64,000 bases of DNA, taken from the NCBI RefSeq assembly GCF_900129055.1, contig NZ_FQUZ01000013.1, positions 18,043-82,042 on the forward strand, read 5' to 3'. Below the pieces are notes generated by a model. The model made no database searches. It had not been told where the DNA came from and saw only the letters and a program-made list of their open reading frames with translations. Position numbers and translations under genes: made by a program. The DNA is from Lampropedia hyalina DSM 16112. GTDB lineage: Bacteria; Pseudomonadota; Gammaproteobacteria; Burkholderiales; Burkholderiaceae_C. Below, one piece after another: positions 18,879-27,339 of this stretch (positions are counted from its first letter, which is position 1; each line of letters starts with the position of its first letter).

Positions 18879-21353
18879 ATGTTCGCAAAATCAGGATGGC
18901 CCATGCCCACCGCCCAGCCTGCCAGCCCGGCTGGCGCACCACTGGTGCAGTCAATCAGCACATTGGCCGCGTTTGCGATTCCGGCCTTGGCGTTGTGGCT
19001 GCCTTCGGGTTACTCGTGGGGGGCCGTGTTGCTGGCCCTGGCGGCCTTGGCGATGCTGTGGCGATGGGTGCGCGTGCCGGTCGATGCGGGCACCTGGTGG
19101 CTGGTGGGCAGCATGCTGGTCATGGCCGTGCTGTGGGCCTTGCAGTCGGACCCTGCAATGGGCACGTCCCGCTGGGAAAAGCCCGCCAAGTGCGTGCTGG
19201 CTGCGTTGTGTGTTTTCTATGTGGCGGCCTACCCGCCTCGACCCTGGGCACTGGTGGCCGGATGGGTGGCGGGATGCCTGGGAGCCGCCGGCATGGCATG
19301 CTGGCAGGTGTATGGGCAGGGTTCCGACCGGGCATTCGGCTATACGAATGCCATCCAATTTGGCAATATCGCACTGTGGATGGCCGTGGCCGTGGCGGTT
19401 TGCATGGTGTGTCTGTATCGCATGGCGCATCGGCGTGGCTGGCTGCTTGGGGGGGCGGTGGCCGTGCTGGCGGGTTTGTGGGCTTCGGTGCTGTCGCTTT
19501 CGCGGGGGGGCTGGCTGGCCTTGCTGTTGGCGGCATTGGTGGCTGCGGTGCTGGCGCGCAAGACTGGGCGCGGGTTGCTGTTGCGCGTGGTTGCGGGCCT
19601 GGCGGTCGCGGCGGTATTGGTGGCCGGGGTGAATTTTTCCACTTTGCAGGAGCGGATGGGGCGGCTGGATCGGGAGCTGGCCCAATACAGCGACCGGGGG
19701 CAGGCCGAGACCTCGGTGGGTCATCGTCTGGAGCACTGGCGCATGGCCTGGCAGATGGGCAGCGAGAAGCCCCTCTGGGGCTGGGGCGAGCAGGGCTACC
19801 AGAGCCGCAAGCAGGAACTGGTGGCCGCTGGTGCCTACGACCCCGAAGTGCTGGAATATGGCCACGCCCACAATGAAGTGCTGGATACCTATGCCAAGAG
19901 CGGCTTGGCAGGAGTGGCCGCGCTATGCTTGTTCTATGGCGTGCCGCTGTACCTGTTCTGGCCGTCGCCCCGGCGCAGGCAACCGGGGGCTGTACCGGCA
20001 CCTCTCGTACCACCGGAAACGGCGGCCATGATGCTGGCCCTGCGCCTGGCGGGGTTGGCACTGGTTTTGCTTTACATCGGTTTTGGCCTGACCCAGGTCT
20101 TTTTTGCCCACAACAGTGGGTTGTTGTTTTATGTATTCATGGTGATGTTGCTGTGGGGTGCGCTGCGGGGTCTGGAGAGGTCGCTGGATAAAGGGGCGTG
20201 GCCGTTGGCGGCCCATGATGATTTCCCGAACGCAGCCCACCGACCCAGGGTGCTGCATTTTGTGACCGGGGGATTTTCCGGGGCCACCCAGGTGGCACTG
20301 GACCTCGTCAAGGCCCATCGGCACAGCGGTGCCTATGAACCCCTGCTGGTGTTGCGCAAGAAGCGGCAGACCCGGCCCGACCGGGTGGCGGCCTTGCGCG
20401 GGCAGGGCATTCCGGTGGAACTGGTGGCGGGCTGGAGCCATGCCGCCACCATTGAACAACTGGCGCAACTGTGTCGCCGGTTCCAGCCCGATATTGTGGT
20501 GGCGCATGGCTTCAGCGAGCACCTGTGGGGCAGGTACGCCGCGCTGAAGGCACAGGTTCCACACATGGTGCATGTGGAGCACAATTCGCGCGAACGCTAC
20601 ACCCCCGGTCGTCTGAAGCAGGCACTGTGGCTGGCCGAGCGCACCGATGCCATCGTCGGTTGTTCGCAGGGCGTGAAGCAGGTGTTGCTGGAATTGGGTT
20701 TTCCGGCACACAAGGTCACGGCCATTCCCAACGGCATCCGGCTGGAGCCGTTCGCTCAGGCCGACCAGCACCCGTTGTTGCAGCGTGAGGCGGGCATTGT
20801 GATGGCTGCGCGCTTTGCCCGCCAGAAAGACCATGCCACTTTGCTCCATGCGATCGCCCTGCTGCGCCAGCGTGGCCTGCGCCCGCCGGTGTTTCTGGCC
20901 GGTAGCGGCAAGTGGCGTTACCAGTTTGCCGTCCGGCGGCTGATTCGCCGTCTGAATCTGGGCGATCAGGTGCAGGTGCTGGGTTTTTACAGCGAGGTTC
21001 CGGCGTTGCTGATGCGCCAGCAAATCTGTGTGCTGGCCAGCCATTACGAAGGCATGCCGCTGTCGCTGATCGAAGGCATGGCAGCAGGCAGTGCAGTGGT
21101 GGGCAGCCGGGTGCCGGGAATTCAGGAAATTGTCGAACACCAGCACAATGGCCTGCTGGCCGAGCATGGCAGTGCCGAGTCCATGGCAGATGCGCTGGAA
21201 TATCTGCTGCGCAACCCGCAGGAAGCCGCCCGCATGGCCGCGCAGGCCCGGCACGATGCCCTGAGCCATTACGGCCTGGAACGCATGGGCCAGCAGTATG
21301 AAGCTTTGTTTGCCGGGTTCCAGCGGCCTGCCGTGTCGGATCCATCCGTATGA
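18879..21353 (+). CDS. Fusion protein: O-antigen ligase/polymerase (WaaL/Wzy-like) plus GT4 glycosyltransferase
   Basis: An uninterrupted 824-aa reading frame carrying two proteins normally separate. Residues about 15-435 form a polytopic inner-membrane O-antigen ligase domain with about ten or more spans; its large periplasmic loop holds SVGHRLEHWRMAWQMG (about 279-294) and YGHAHNEVLDTYAKSG (about 326-341). Residues about 455-815 form a cytoplasmic GT-B retaining glycosyltransferase, with the sugar-nucleotide motif YEGMPLSLIEGMAAGSAVVG at about 722-741. The joint is a short hydrophilic linker. Gene spacing (6 bp upstream, 4-bp overlap downstream) shows it is one operon member. It probably ligates or polymerises glycan and also adds a sugar. 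Confidence 0.85.
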   Translation: MFAKSGWPMPTAQPASPAGAPLVQSISTLAAFAIPALALWLPSGYSWGAVLLALAALAMLWRWVRVPVDAGTWWLVGSMLVMAVLWALQSDPAMGTSRWEKPAKCVLAALCVFYVAAYPPRPWALVAGWVAGCLGAAGMACWQVYGQGSDRAFGYTNAIQFGNIALWMAVAVAVCMVCLYRMAHRRGWLLGGAVAVLAGLWASVLSLSRGGWLALLLAALVAAVLARKTGRGLLLRVVAGLAVAAVLVAGVNFSTLQERMGRLDRELAQYSDRGQAETSVGHRLEHWRMAWQMGSEKPLWGWGEQGYQSRKQELVAAGAYDPEVLEYGHAHNEVLDTYAKSGLAGVAALCLFYGVPLYLFWPSPRRRQPGAVPAPLVPPETAAMMLALRLAGLALVLLYIGFGLTQVFFAHNSGLLFYVFMVMLLWGALRGLERSLDKGAWPLAAHDDFPNAAHRPRVLHFVTGGFSGATQVALDLVKAHRHSGAYEPLLVLRKKRQTRPDRVAALRGQGIPVELVAGWSHAATIEQLAQLCRRFQPDIVVAHGFSEHLWGRYAALKAQVPHMVHVEHNSRERYTPGRLKQALWLAERTDAIVGCSQGVKQVLLELGFPAHKVTAIPNGIRLEPFAQADQHPLLQREAGIVMAARFARQKDHATLLHAIALLRQRGLRPPVFLAGSGKWRYQFAVRRLIRRLNLGDQVQVLGFYSEVPALLMRQQICVLASHYEGMPLSLIEGMAAGSAVVGSRVPGIQEIVEHQHNGLLAEHGSAESMADALEYLLRNPQEAARMAAQARHDALSHYGLERMGQQYEALFAGFQRPAVSDPSV

Positions 21354-22399
21354 CCATCAGGCTGAGCATTCTGCTGCCGGTGTACAACGCCGAGCCGTTT
21401 CTGTTGGAATGCCTGGATGCCCTGCTGCCGCAGTGCAGCGAAGGCGTGGAAGTGCTGGTGCTGGACGATTGTTCCACGGATGGCTCCTGGGCCACCTTGC
21501 AGGCCGTGGCGGCGACGCATGCGGGCCGGGTGAAGTTGTTGCGGCATTCGCAGAATCAAGGTGTCAGCGCGGCACGCAACAGCCTGCTGGAGGCAGCAAC
21601 AGGAGAATACATCTGGTTTCTGGATGCCGACGATCAGCTGGTTTCCACGGCAGTGGCCACGGTGCTGGCAGGGCTGGCGGCCTTCTCCCCCGACTGGCTG
21701 CTGTTTGATTTTCAGGTGCTGCGCCAGAGCCAGAGCCTCAAGCACCACCTGCGTGGCGAACACCACCGCAAGACCTTCATCGGCCCTTCCAACACCTTGA
21801 TTCACGATACGGCGACCTTGCTCGAAGGCCTGTTTCTGGCCGGGCAGTTTCATCCGTGGAGCAAGGTGTCGCGTCGTACCCTCTGGGATGAAGGGGCTTG
21901 TGGGCCATTGCGCTTCCCGGTGGGCTGGCTTTTTGCCGAGGACATGGCCACTTTCAGCCGTCTGGCCTTGCGGGCGCAGACCGCCGCATACCTGAACGTG
22001 CCTTTGGTGCGGTATCGCCAGCATGCTGGCAATGTCATGCTGTGCATGACATTGCCGAAGATACAGGGGCTTTCTGCCGCACTGGAGGGCTTCAGCCACG
22101 ATCTGGCCGCCACACCCGCACTCCAGCATCGCCTGCGGCAGACAGCGTCGCTGGCATTCGCCATCAGCCACCTCAGTGCCAGAAACTACATGGCTGCCAT
22201 GCGCTTTCTGGCCGCTCACCCGGAGCTGGAACATGCGGCAGACGCTGCGCGTGCTTTTGCCCGCCATTACCGGCACAGCAGCCCGCTGACACCCGAGGAG
22301 TTGCTGCAAGCGTACTGGCGGCGTGGCTGGTGGGCGCGTTATTTTCGGGCGCGCCGCTGGCTGCGCCATGTCCCGACCCTGCAAGAGAGTATCGGATGA
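21350..22399 (+). CDS. Family 2 glycosyltransferase
   Basis: A 349-aa GT2 enzyme. The N-terminal GT-A fold shows LSILLPVYNAEPFLLEC, VLVLDDCSTDGSW, NQGVSAARN and the metal-binding YIWFLDADDQLV (DxD at about residues 88-90). The C-terminal half has no clear membrane span and includes a helical region unlike a second catalytic domain. The start overlaps the fusion gene's stop by ATGA, and its own stop overlaps the next gene by ATGA. It probably extends the surface glycan handled by its neighbours; the sugar is unknown. Confidence 0.87.
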   Translation: MTIRLSILLPVYNAEPFLLECLDALLPQCSEGVEVLVLDDCSTDGSWATLQAVAATHAGRVKLLRHSQNQGVSAARNSLLEAATGEYIWFLDADDQLVSTAVATVLAGLAAFSPDWLLFDFQVLRQSQSLKHHLRGEHHRKTFIGPSNTLIHDTATLLEGLFLAGQFHPWSKVSRRTLWDEGACGPLRFPVGWLFAEDMATFSRLALRAQTAAYLNVPLVRYRQHAGNVMLCMTLPKIQGLSAALEGFSHDLAATPALQHRLRQTASLAFAISHLSARNYMAAMRFLAAHPELEHAADAARAFARHYRHSSPLTPEELLQAYWRRGWWARYFRARRWLRHVPTLQESIG

Positions 22400-23376
22400 C
22401 TCTACAGGCCAAGCCCGTCAGTTGGAGACTGCGTGGTGAGCTGGCGATTGCGCAATGTTTGCGGCAATACCACCGGTGGCGACCCCGCGCATTGCCGCCC
22501 TGTCCCTGGCCTGCTCCCAGGCTGCTGGAGTGGGGTGATGCCAGCCCCCGGCAGGGTGCGATCCCGCCCATCATCTGGGCGTACTGGAACAGCCCACAGC
22601 GGCCTTTGCTGGTGCAGCGGTGTCTTGAAAACTGGCATCGTTACAATCCCGATTACCAGATTCGGGTGCTCGATGACAGCAGCCTGGCACATTTTGTGGG
22701 CGATTTGCCGCCCAGTTGGCCTCGCCTGAGCGTGCAGCAGCGTTCCGACTGGCTGCGTCTGGAGTTATTGCGCCGTCATGGCGGCATCTGGATGGATGCC
22801 AGCACCATCCTGACGCGCTCGCTGCACTGGGTGTTGCAGGAGCAGCAACGCAGCCAGTGCGATCTGGTGGGTTTTTACATCCAGCGGTTCACGGCCTTGC
22901 CTGCTTATCCGGTGGTGGAAAACTGGTTCATGGCCGCACCGCCCGGCAGTGCCTTCATTGCCGACCTGCAAGCCGAATTCACCACGCAGGTGCTGGAGCC
23001 GGGCAGTGCCGAGTACCTTGCATCGCTGAAGCGGCATGGCCTCTACGATGCCGTGGTGCAGCGCATCGAAAGCCCCGAATATCTGAGCATGCACGTGGCG
23101 ATCCAGCGGGTGCTGCAAGACCGGCGGGCACATTACCGTATGGCACTCTGGTGTGCCGAACACACGGCGTTTGCCTACCACGAACAGGCGCGCTGGGATC
23201 GTGCCCGGCTCAAGCTGCGGCTGTTCTTCATGCAGCAAGGGCAGGCCAGCGTGCCTTTTCTGGTGAAACTGCGCGGGCCGGATCGCCGCAAGCTCGATCA
23301 CTATCTCGAACAAGGTTTGTACTTGCCAGACAGCATCGTGGGTCGGCATCTGGCAGAAGAAGGAGCAGGCTCGTGA
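22396..23376 (+). CDS. Capsular polysaccharide synthesis protein (Caps_synth, GT32-like), copy 1
   Basis: A 326-aa PF05704-type glycosyltransferase. After a basic N-terminus comes IPPIIWAYWNSPQRPLLVQR, then NPDYQIRVLDD, and the donor-site motif RSDWLRLELLRRHGGIWMDA with the DAST variant usual for this family. The C-terminus carries VKLRGPDRRKLDHYLEQG, a signature shared with the next gene. The ATG at 22396 overlaps the preceding stop by ATGA; longer in-frame starts would run into the previous gene. It is a likely product of tandem duplication with its downstream neighbour. Confidence 0.85.
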   Translation: MTLQAKPVSWRLRGELAIAQCLRQYHRWRPRALPPCPWPAPRLLEWGDASPRQGAIPPIIWAYWNSPQRPLLVQRCLENWHRYNPDYQIRVLDDSSLAHFVGDLPPSWPRLSVQQRSDWLRLELLRRHGGIWMDASTILTRSLHWVLQEQQRSQCDLVGFYIQRFTALPAYPVVENWFMAAPPGSAFIADLQAEFTTQVLEPGSAEYLASLKRHGLYDAVVQRIESPEYLSMHVAIQRVLQDRRAHYRMALWCAEHTAFAYHEQARWDRARLKLRLFFMQQGQASVPFLVKLRGPDRRKLDHYLEQGLYLPDSIVGRHLAEEGAGS

Positions 23377-24344
23377 GCAATGGCGCGTGGATGATGGCCG
23401 TGGTGGTTGCCCTGGTCGCACTGGGGGCGTGGTGGGTCTGGCGCAACCGCAGCCTGCCGCTGTCTTCGGCTGCGCTGGATCTGCTCTGGCAGTCGCCGCA
23501 GGCGCAAGGCACGGCAGAGAGAGCATCCCTCATGAACGAGGGCATTCCCCCGGTCATCTGGACTTACTGGCACAGTCCCGGCTTGCCGCTGGTGGTGCAG
23601 CGTTGCGTGGACAACTGGCGGCGGCACAATCCAGGCTATGCCATTCATGTGCTGCATCAGGGCAATCTGCACGAATACCTTGACGATATTCCCCAGCGGC
23701 TGGCTGCCGTGGGCATTCCCAAGCAGACCGACTGGATTCGCCTCGCGCTGCTGCATCGGCATGGTGGCTTCTGGCTGGATGCCTCCACCATTCTGACGCA
23801 ATCGCTGGATTGGGCCGTGCAGCGGCAGGCCGCCAGCCGGGCGCAATTGCTGGGCTTCTATCTGGAGGGCTTTACCACCCAGCCGGCCTATCCGGTGGTG
23901 GAAAGCTGGTTTCTGGCCGCTCCCGCAGGCAGTGCCTTTGTGGCGGACTGGCTGGCCCTGTTTCGCGAGCAGGCCATCGATGGCGAAACGCAGGACTATC
24001 TGCAAGGCTTGCGCCAGCGGGGGGTGTTCCAGGCATATACCCAGCGCATTGGCGACCCGGCCTACCATACCATCCACGTCACCGCCCAGCACCTGATGCA
24101 GAGCCATCCTCTGCATGATTACCGGCTGGAATTGTTGCGTGCCGAAGACGGCCCCTATCTTTACCACCAGCAAAGCGGCTGGAAGCGGCGCAGCTTGTAC
24201 TGGCGGCTGCTCTGGAATGGGCAGCGGGATGACTGTCCGCCCCTCATCAAGCTGCGTGGCGGTGAACGCCGCAAGCTGGAGCCGTATCTGCGCCACGGCT
24301 GGTATCGCCAGGGCAGTCTGGTGGGGCGGCAATTGCGCCCATGA
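23373..24344 (+). CDS. Capsular polysaccharide synthesis protein (Caps_synth, GT32-like), copy 2
   Basis: A 323-aa paralogue of the preceding gene. It shares IPPVIWTYWHSPGLPLVVQR, QTDWIRLALLHRHGGFWLDA, PAYPVVESWFLAAPAGSAF and IKLRGGERRKLEPYLRHG. Unlike copy 1 it begins with a membrane anchor (AWMMAVVVALVALGAWWVW). I place the start at the GTG of 23373, which overlaps the previous stop (GTGA) like the other junctions here; ATGs at 23391 or 23394 are alternatives. It is the last gene of the polysaccharide operon, meeting a leftward terminator just after its stop. Confidence 0.8.
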   Translation: MSNGAWMMAVVVALVALGAWWVWRNRSLPLSSAALDLLWQSPQAQGTAERASLMNEGIPPVIWTYWHSPGLPLVVQRCVDNWRRHNPGYAIHVLHQGNLHEYLDDIPQRLAAVGIPKQTDWIRLALLHRHGGFWLDASTILTQSLDWAVQRQAASRAQLLGFYLEGFTTQPAYPVVESWFLAAPAGSAFVADWLALFREQAIDGETQDYLQGLRQRGVFQAYTQRIGDPAYHTIHVTAQHLMQSHPLHDYRLELLRAEDGPYLYHQQSGWKRRSLYWRLLWNGQRDDCPPLIKLRGGERRKLEPYLRHGWYRQGSLVGRQLRP

Positions 24345-24375
24345 AAAAAGCGGGTGTCACAGACGCCCGCTTGGT
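24343..24375 (-). terminator. Rho-independent terminator of the aminotransferase gene
   Basis: On the minus strand an 11-bp stem AAGCGGGCGTC / GACACCCGCTT (one G-T wobble) with a 3-nt loop is followed directly by TTTTTT (24344-24349 on the plus strand). It lies 60 bp beyond the stop of the leftward aminotransferase gene and touches the 3' end of the rightward operon. There is no U-tract in the rightward direction, so it should act mainly leftward. Confidence 0.8.
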
Positions 24376-24434
24376 GGATGGGAGCGATGGCCGGGCTTGC
24401 CGCCATCCATCGCTCTAATCGCTCTACCAGACCA

Positions 24435-25631
24435 TCAGATCACCTGGGCAATCGCCTTGGCCACATAGTCCACGTTCTTGCTGTTCAGCGCGGCCACGCA
24501 GATGCGGCCGCTGTCGGTGCCGTACACGCCGAATTCATTGCGCAGGCGCACCATCTGGTCTTTGTTCAGGCCAGAGTAGCTGAACATGCCCACCTGGGTG
24601 GTGATGAACGACTGATCCTGGGTCACGCCTGCGGCCTTCAGGCCCTCGACCAGTTGCTGGCGCATGGCCTTGATGCGGGTGCGCATTTCGCCCAGTTCCT
24701 GTTCCCACAGGGCGCGCAGTTCGGGGTTGCCCAACACATAGGCCACCACGGCACCGCCGTGGGTGGGTGGGTTGGAGTAGTTGGTGCGGATGACGATCTT
24801 CAACTGGCTGAGCACGCGCGCGGCTTCTTCCTTGCTGGCCGTGACCACCGAGAGTGCGCCCACGCGTTCGCCGTACAGGCTGAAGCTCTTGGAAAAGGAG
24901 GTCGATACCAGGAATTCCAGACCGGCTGCCACGAACTTGCCCACCACTGCGCCGTCTTCGGCCAGACCCTGCGAGAAGCCTTGGTAGGCCATGTCCAGGA
25001 AGGGGGTCAGGTTGCGGGCCTTCACCACCTCGATCACCTGATCCCACTGGGCCGGGGTCAGGTCGTAGCCGGTGGGGTTGTGACAGCAGGCGTGCAGCAC
25101 GACCACGGTTTTTTCGGCAGCGGCGTTCAGGTCGGCCAGCAGTGCGTCGAAGTCGATGCCACGCTGGGCCGCATCGTAGTAGGCGTAGGTGCCGACTTCA
25201 AACCCGGCGTTGTTGAAGATGGCGCGGTGGTTTTCCCAACTGGGGTTGGAGATCAGCACCTTGGCATCGGGACTGAGCTTCTTCAGGAAGTCTGCGCCCA
25301 CTTTCAGGCCGCCGGTGCCGCCCAGGGCCTGAATGGTGGCCACGCGGCCCGATGCCACAGGCTCCGATTCCTTGCCGAACACCAGTTCCTTCACGGCCTG
25401 GTCGTAGGCGGGCAGGCCGTCGATGGGCAGGTAGCCGCGTGCCTTGGGTTCGGCTTGCAGGGCTTCTTCGGCCTTGCGCACGGCTGCCAGCAGGGGCAGC
25501 TTGCCGTTCTCGTCAAAATAAACACCAACGCCCAGATTGACTTTCTGAGGGTTGGTGTCAGCGGCGAATTGCTCGTTCAGACCCAGGATAGGGTCGCGGG
25601 GTGCCAGTTCTACGGCGGTAAACAGCGACAT
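24435..25631 (-). CDS. Aromatic amino acid / aspartate aminotransferase
   Basis: A 398-aa cytoplasmic PLP-dependent class I aminotransferase of the AspC/TyrB group, transferring the amino group from Asp, Tyr or Phe to 2-oxoglutarate. The opening MSLFTAVELAPRDPILGLNE and KVNLGVGVYFDENGKLPLL are characteristic. The PLP lysine lies in STSFSKSFSLYGERVG, the cofactor Asn/Asp in HACCHNPTGYDL and FLDMAYQGF, and the substrate Arg near the C-terminus in DSGRICVAALN. TyrB and AspC cannot be told apart with confidence. It is monocistronic with its own terminator. Confidence 0.92.
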   Translation of the reverse strand: MSLFTAVELAPRDPILGLNEQFAADTNPQKVNLGVGVYFDENGKLPLLAAVRKAEEALQAEPKARGYLPIDGLPAYDQAVKELVFGKESEPVASGRVATIQALGGTGGLKVGADFLKKLSPDAKVLISNPSWENHRAIFNNAGFEVGTYAYYDAAQRGIDFDALLADLNAAAEKTVVVLHACCHNPTGYDLTPAQWDQVIEVVKARNLTPFLDMAYQGFSQGLAEDGAVVGKFVAAGLEFLVSTSFSKSFSLYGERVGALSVVTASKEEAARVLSQLKIVIRTNYSNPPTHGGAVVAYVLGNPELRALWEQELGEMRTRIKAMRQQLVEGLKAAGVTQDQSFITTQVGMFSYSGLNKDQMVRLRNEFGVYGTDSGRICVAALNSKNVDYVAKAIAQVI

Positions 25632-25661
25632 GAAAAGTCCTTTTTTTGGTGTGAGATGGTG

Positions 25662-25674
25662 TGAGAAATTCTCA
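25662..25674. promoter_or_regulatory. Palindrome in the aminotransferase leader
   Basis: A 13-bp perfect palindrome around a central base, TGAGAA-A-TTCTCA on the plus strand, lies about 30 bp upstream of the aminotransferase ATG in a 190-bp divergent region. A -10-like TAGAAT is nearby at about 25688-25693 on the minus strand, so the palindrome would overlap the transcript start. It could be an operator; the protein that would bind it is unknown. Confidence 0.3.
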
Positions 25675-25821
25675 AACGGCCATTATTCTAGAACCGTTCA
25701 CCGCACGACAGAAGCAGCTGGTGAGCAACCAGATTGGTCTTTGGGTTTCTGCGCCTGCCTGTAGGGTTGGGCCAGCTCGCGTATGCTGTAGCCTTTTTGC
25801 GCCCAGACACGGAACCATTGA

Positions 25822-26424
25822 ATGTCCCAAGCCCTGTTTCCAGCCTCTTATCCCGCCCTGAAAACCGTTGTGCTCAATGGCAGCCTGCACAAGCCCTCGC
25901 GCACCCAGGTGCTGCTCGACCATGTGGGCGACGCATTGGCGCGGCATGTGGCACTGGATCGCCAGTCGATTGAACTGGCCGACATTGCCACCGAAGTGGG
26001 CAGCGCGCTTTACCCGCAGCAACTGCCGGCGCGTGCCCGCGAGGCAGTGGCGGCCATCGAGGCAGCCGAGTTCCTGATTGTGGGCAGTCCGGTGTACCGG
26101 GGCAGTGTGCCGGGCTTGTTCAAGCACTTGCTGGATTTGATTGGCATGGAGTCGCTGGTGGGCAAGCCCGTGCTGCTGGCCGCGACTGGTGGCAGCCCGC
26201 GCCACTCGCTGGTGCTCGACCACCAGTTGCGTCCGCTGTTTGCGTTCTTTCAGACACTGACCTTGCCCATTGGGGTGTACAGCGTGTCGCAGGACATCGA
26301 CAACGGCCAGATCGTCGATGCCGCCTTGCGCGAGCGCGTGGAGCTGGCGGCGACCCTGGCGGCTCCTGCCTTGCAGGGGCTGGTGCAGCGCAAGGCGGGC
26401 CTGCCGCCATCCGCAGCAGTGTGA
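25822..26424 (+). CDS. NADPH-dependent FMN reductase, MsuE/SsuE-like (copy 1)
   Basis: A 200-aa flavodoxin-fold reductase that supplies FMNH2 to two-component flavin monooxygenases. Motifs are VVLNGSLHKPSRTQVLLD near the N-terminus (phosphate loop), EAAEFLIVGSPVYRGSVPGL for flavin binding, and VLLAATGGSPRHSLVLDHQL. It is clearly paralogous to the gene at 48.0-48.6 kb. Here it stands alone between a divergent aminotransferase and ppsR, far from the monooxygenase island, so its partner oxygenase is unclear. Confidence 0.88.
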   Translation: MSQALFPASYPALKTVVLNGSLHKPSRTQVLLDHVGDALARHVALDRQSIELADIATEVGSALYPQQLPARAREAVAAIEAAEFLIVGSPVYRGSVPGLFKHLLDLIGMESLVGKPVLLAATGGSPRHSLVLDHQLRPLFAFFQTLTLPIGVYSVSQDIDNGQIVDAALRERVELAATLAAPALQGLVQRKAGLPPSAAV

Positions 26425-26496
26425 GCCGGTGAGGGCGTGCCGGGGTGCGTCACAATACGGTTTTCCCGGCCCACTCAAAAAACAAGGAATACGCCC

Positions 26497-27333
26497 ATGC
26501 ACTCCAGAACCGCTTTTTTTGTGTCCGACGGCACTGGCATCACCGCTGAAGCGTTCGGCAATGCCATTCTGGCGCAGTTCGACCTCAGCATCCGTGGCAT
26601 TCGCCTGCCTTTTGTGGACACCATCGACAAGGCGCACCAGGCCATCCGGCAAATCAACCACACCCACGAGGTGGAAGGCAAGAAGCCGATTGTGTTCACC
26701 ACGCTGGTCAATCCCGCGCTCCAGGAACTGCTGCGCAGCCATTGCAAGGGCATGGTGATGGACATGTTCGGCACCTTCGTGCATCCGCTGGAAGGGGAGC
26801 TGGGGGTGAAGTCGCACCACCGGGTGGGGCGGTTCACCGACATCAGCAAGAGCAAGGCCTATTCCAACCGCATGGAGGCCATCAACTACACGCTGCTGCA
26901 CGACGATGGCCAGTCCAACCGCGACCTCAGCGGCGCGGATGTGATTCTGATCGGGGTCAGCCGCAGCGGCAAAACGCCCACCAGCCTCTATCTGGCCATG
27001 CAGCATGGCCTGAAGGTGGCCAACTATCCGCTGATTCCCGAAGACTTTGACCGCAAGCGTCTGCCACCTGCGCTGGACGATCACCGCAAAAAGCTGTTTG
27101 GCCTCACCATCCAGCCCGAACGCCTGAGCGAGATTCGCAACGAACGCCGCCCCGACTCCAGATACGCCAGTTTGGAGAACTGCCGCTATGAGGTGGCAGA
27201 GGCCGAGGCCATGATGCGTCGCGCTGGGGTGCGCTGGCTCTCCACCACCACCAAGTCCATCGAGGAAATCTCCACCACCATCCTCAGCGATCTGCGGCCC
27301 CAGAACCTGCAAAACCTCTCCAGCTTCAGCTGA
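26497..27333 (+). CDS. ppsR: Phosphoenolpyruvate synthase regulatory protein (kinase/pyrophosphorylase)
   Basis: A 278-aa DUF299 bifunctional enzyme that inactivates PEP synthase by ADP-dependent phosphorylation of a Thr and reactivates it by phosphate-dependent pyrophosphorylation. The start [18 protein letters not shown] is the family N-terminus, and the P-loop [15 protein letters not shown] is at about residues 151-165. [19 protein letters not shown] and [12 protein letters not shown] are further family signatures. The ATG at 26497 was preferred over an in-frame start 60 bases upstream. No ppsA is in the window. Confidence 0.93.
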   Translation: MHSRTAFFVSDGTGITAEAFGNAILAQFDLSIRGIRLPFVDTIDKAHQAIRQINHTHEVEGKKPIVFTTLVNPALQELLRSHCKGMVMDMFGTFVHPLEGELGVKSHHRVGRFTDISKSKAYSNRMEAINYTLLHDDGQSNRDLSGADVILIGVSRSGKTPTSLYLAMQHGLKVANYPLIPEDFDRKRLPPALDDHRKKLFGLTIQPERLSEIRNERRPDSRYASLENCRYEVAEAEAMMRRAGVRWLSTTTKSIEEISTTILSDLRPQNLQNLSSFS

Positions 27334-27339
27334 TTGCGC

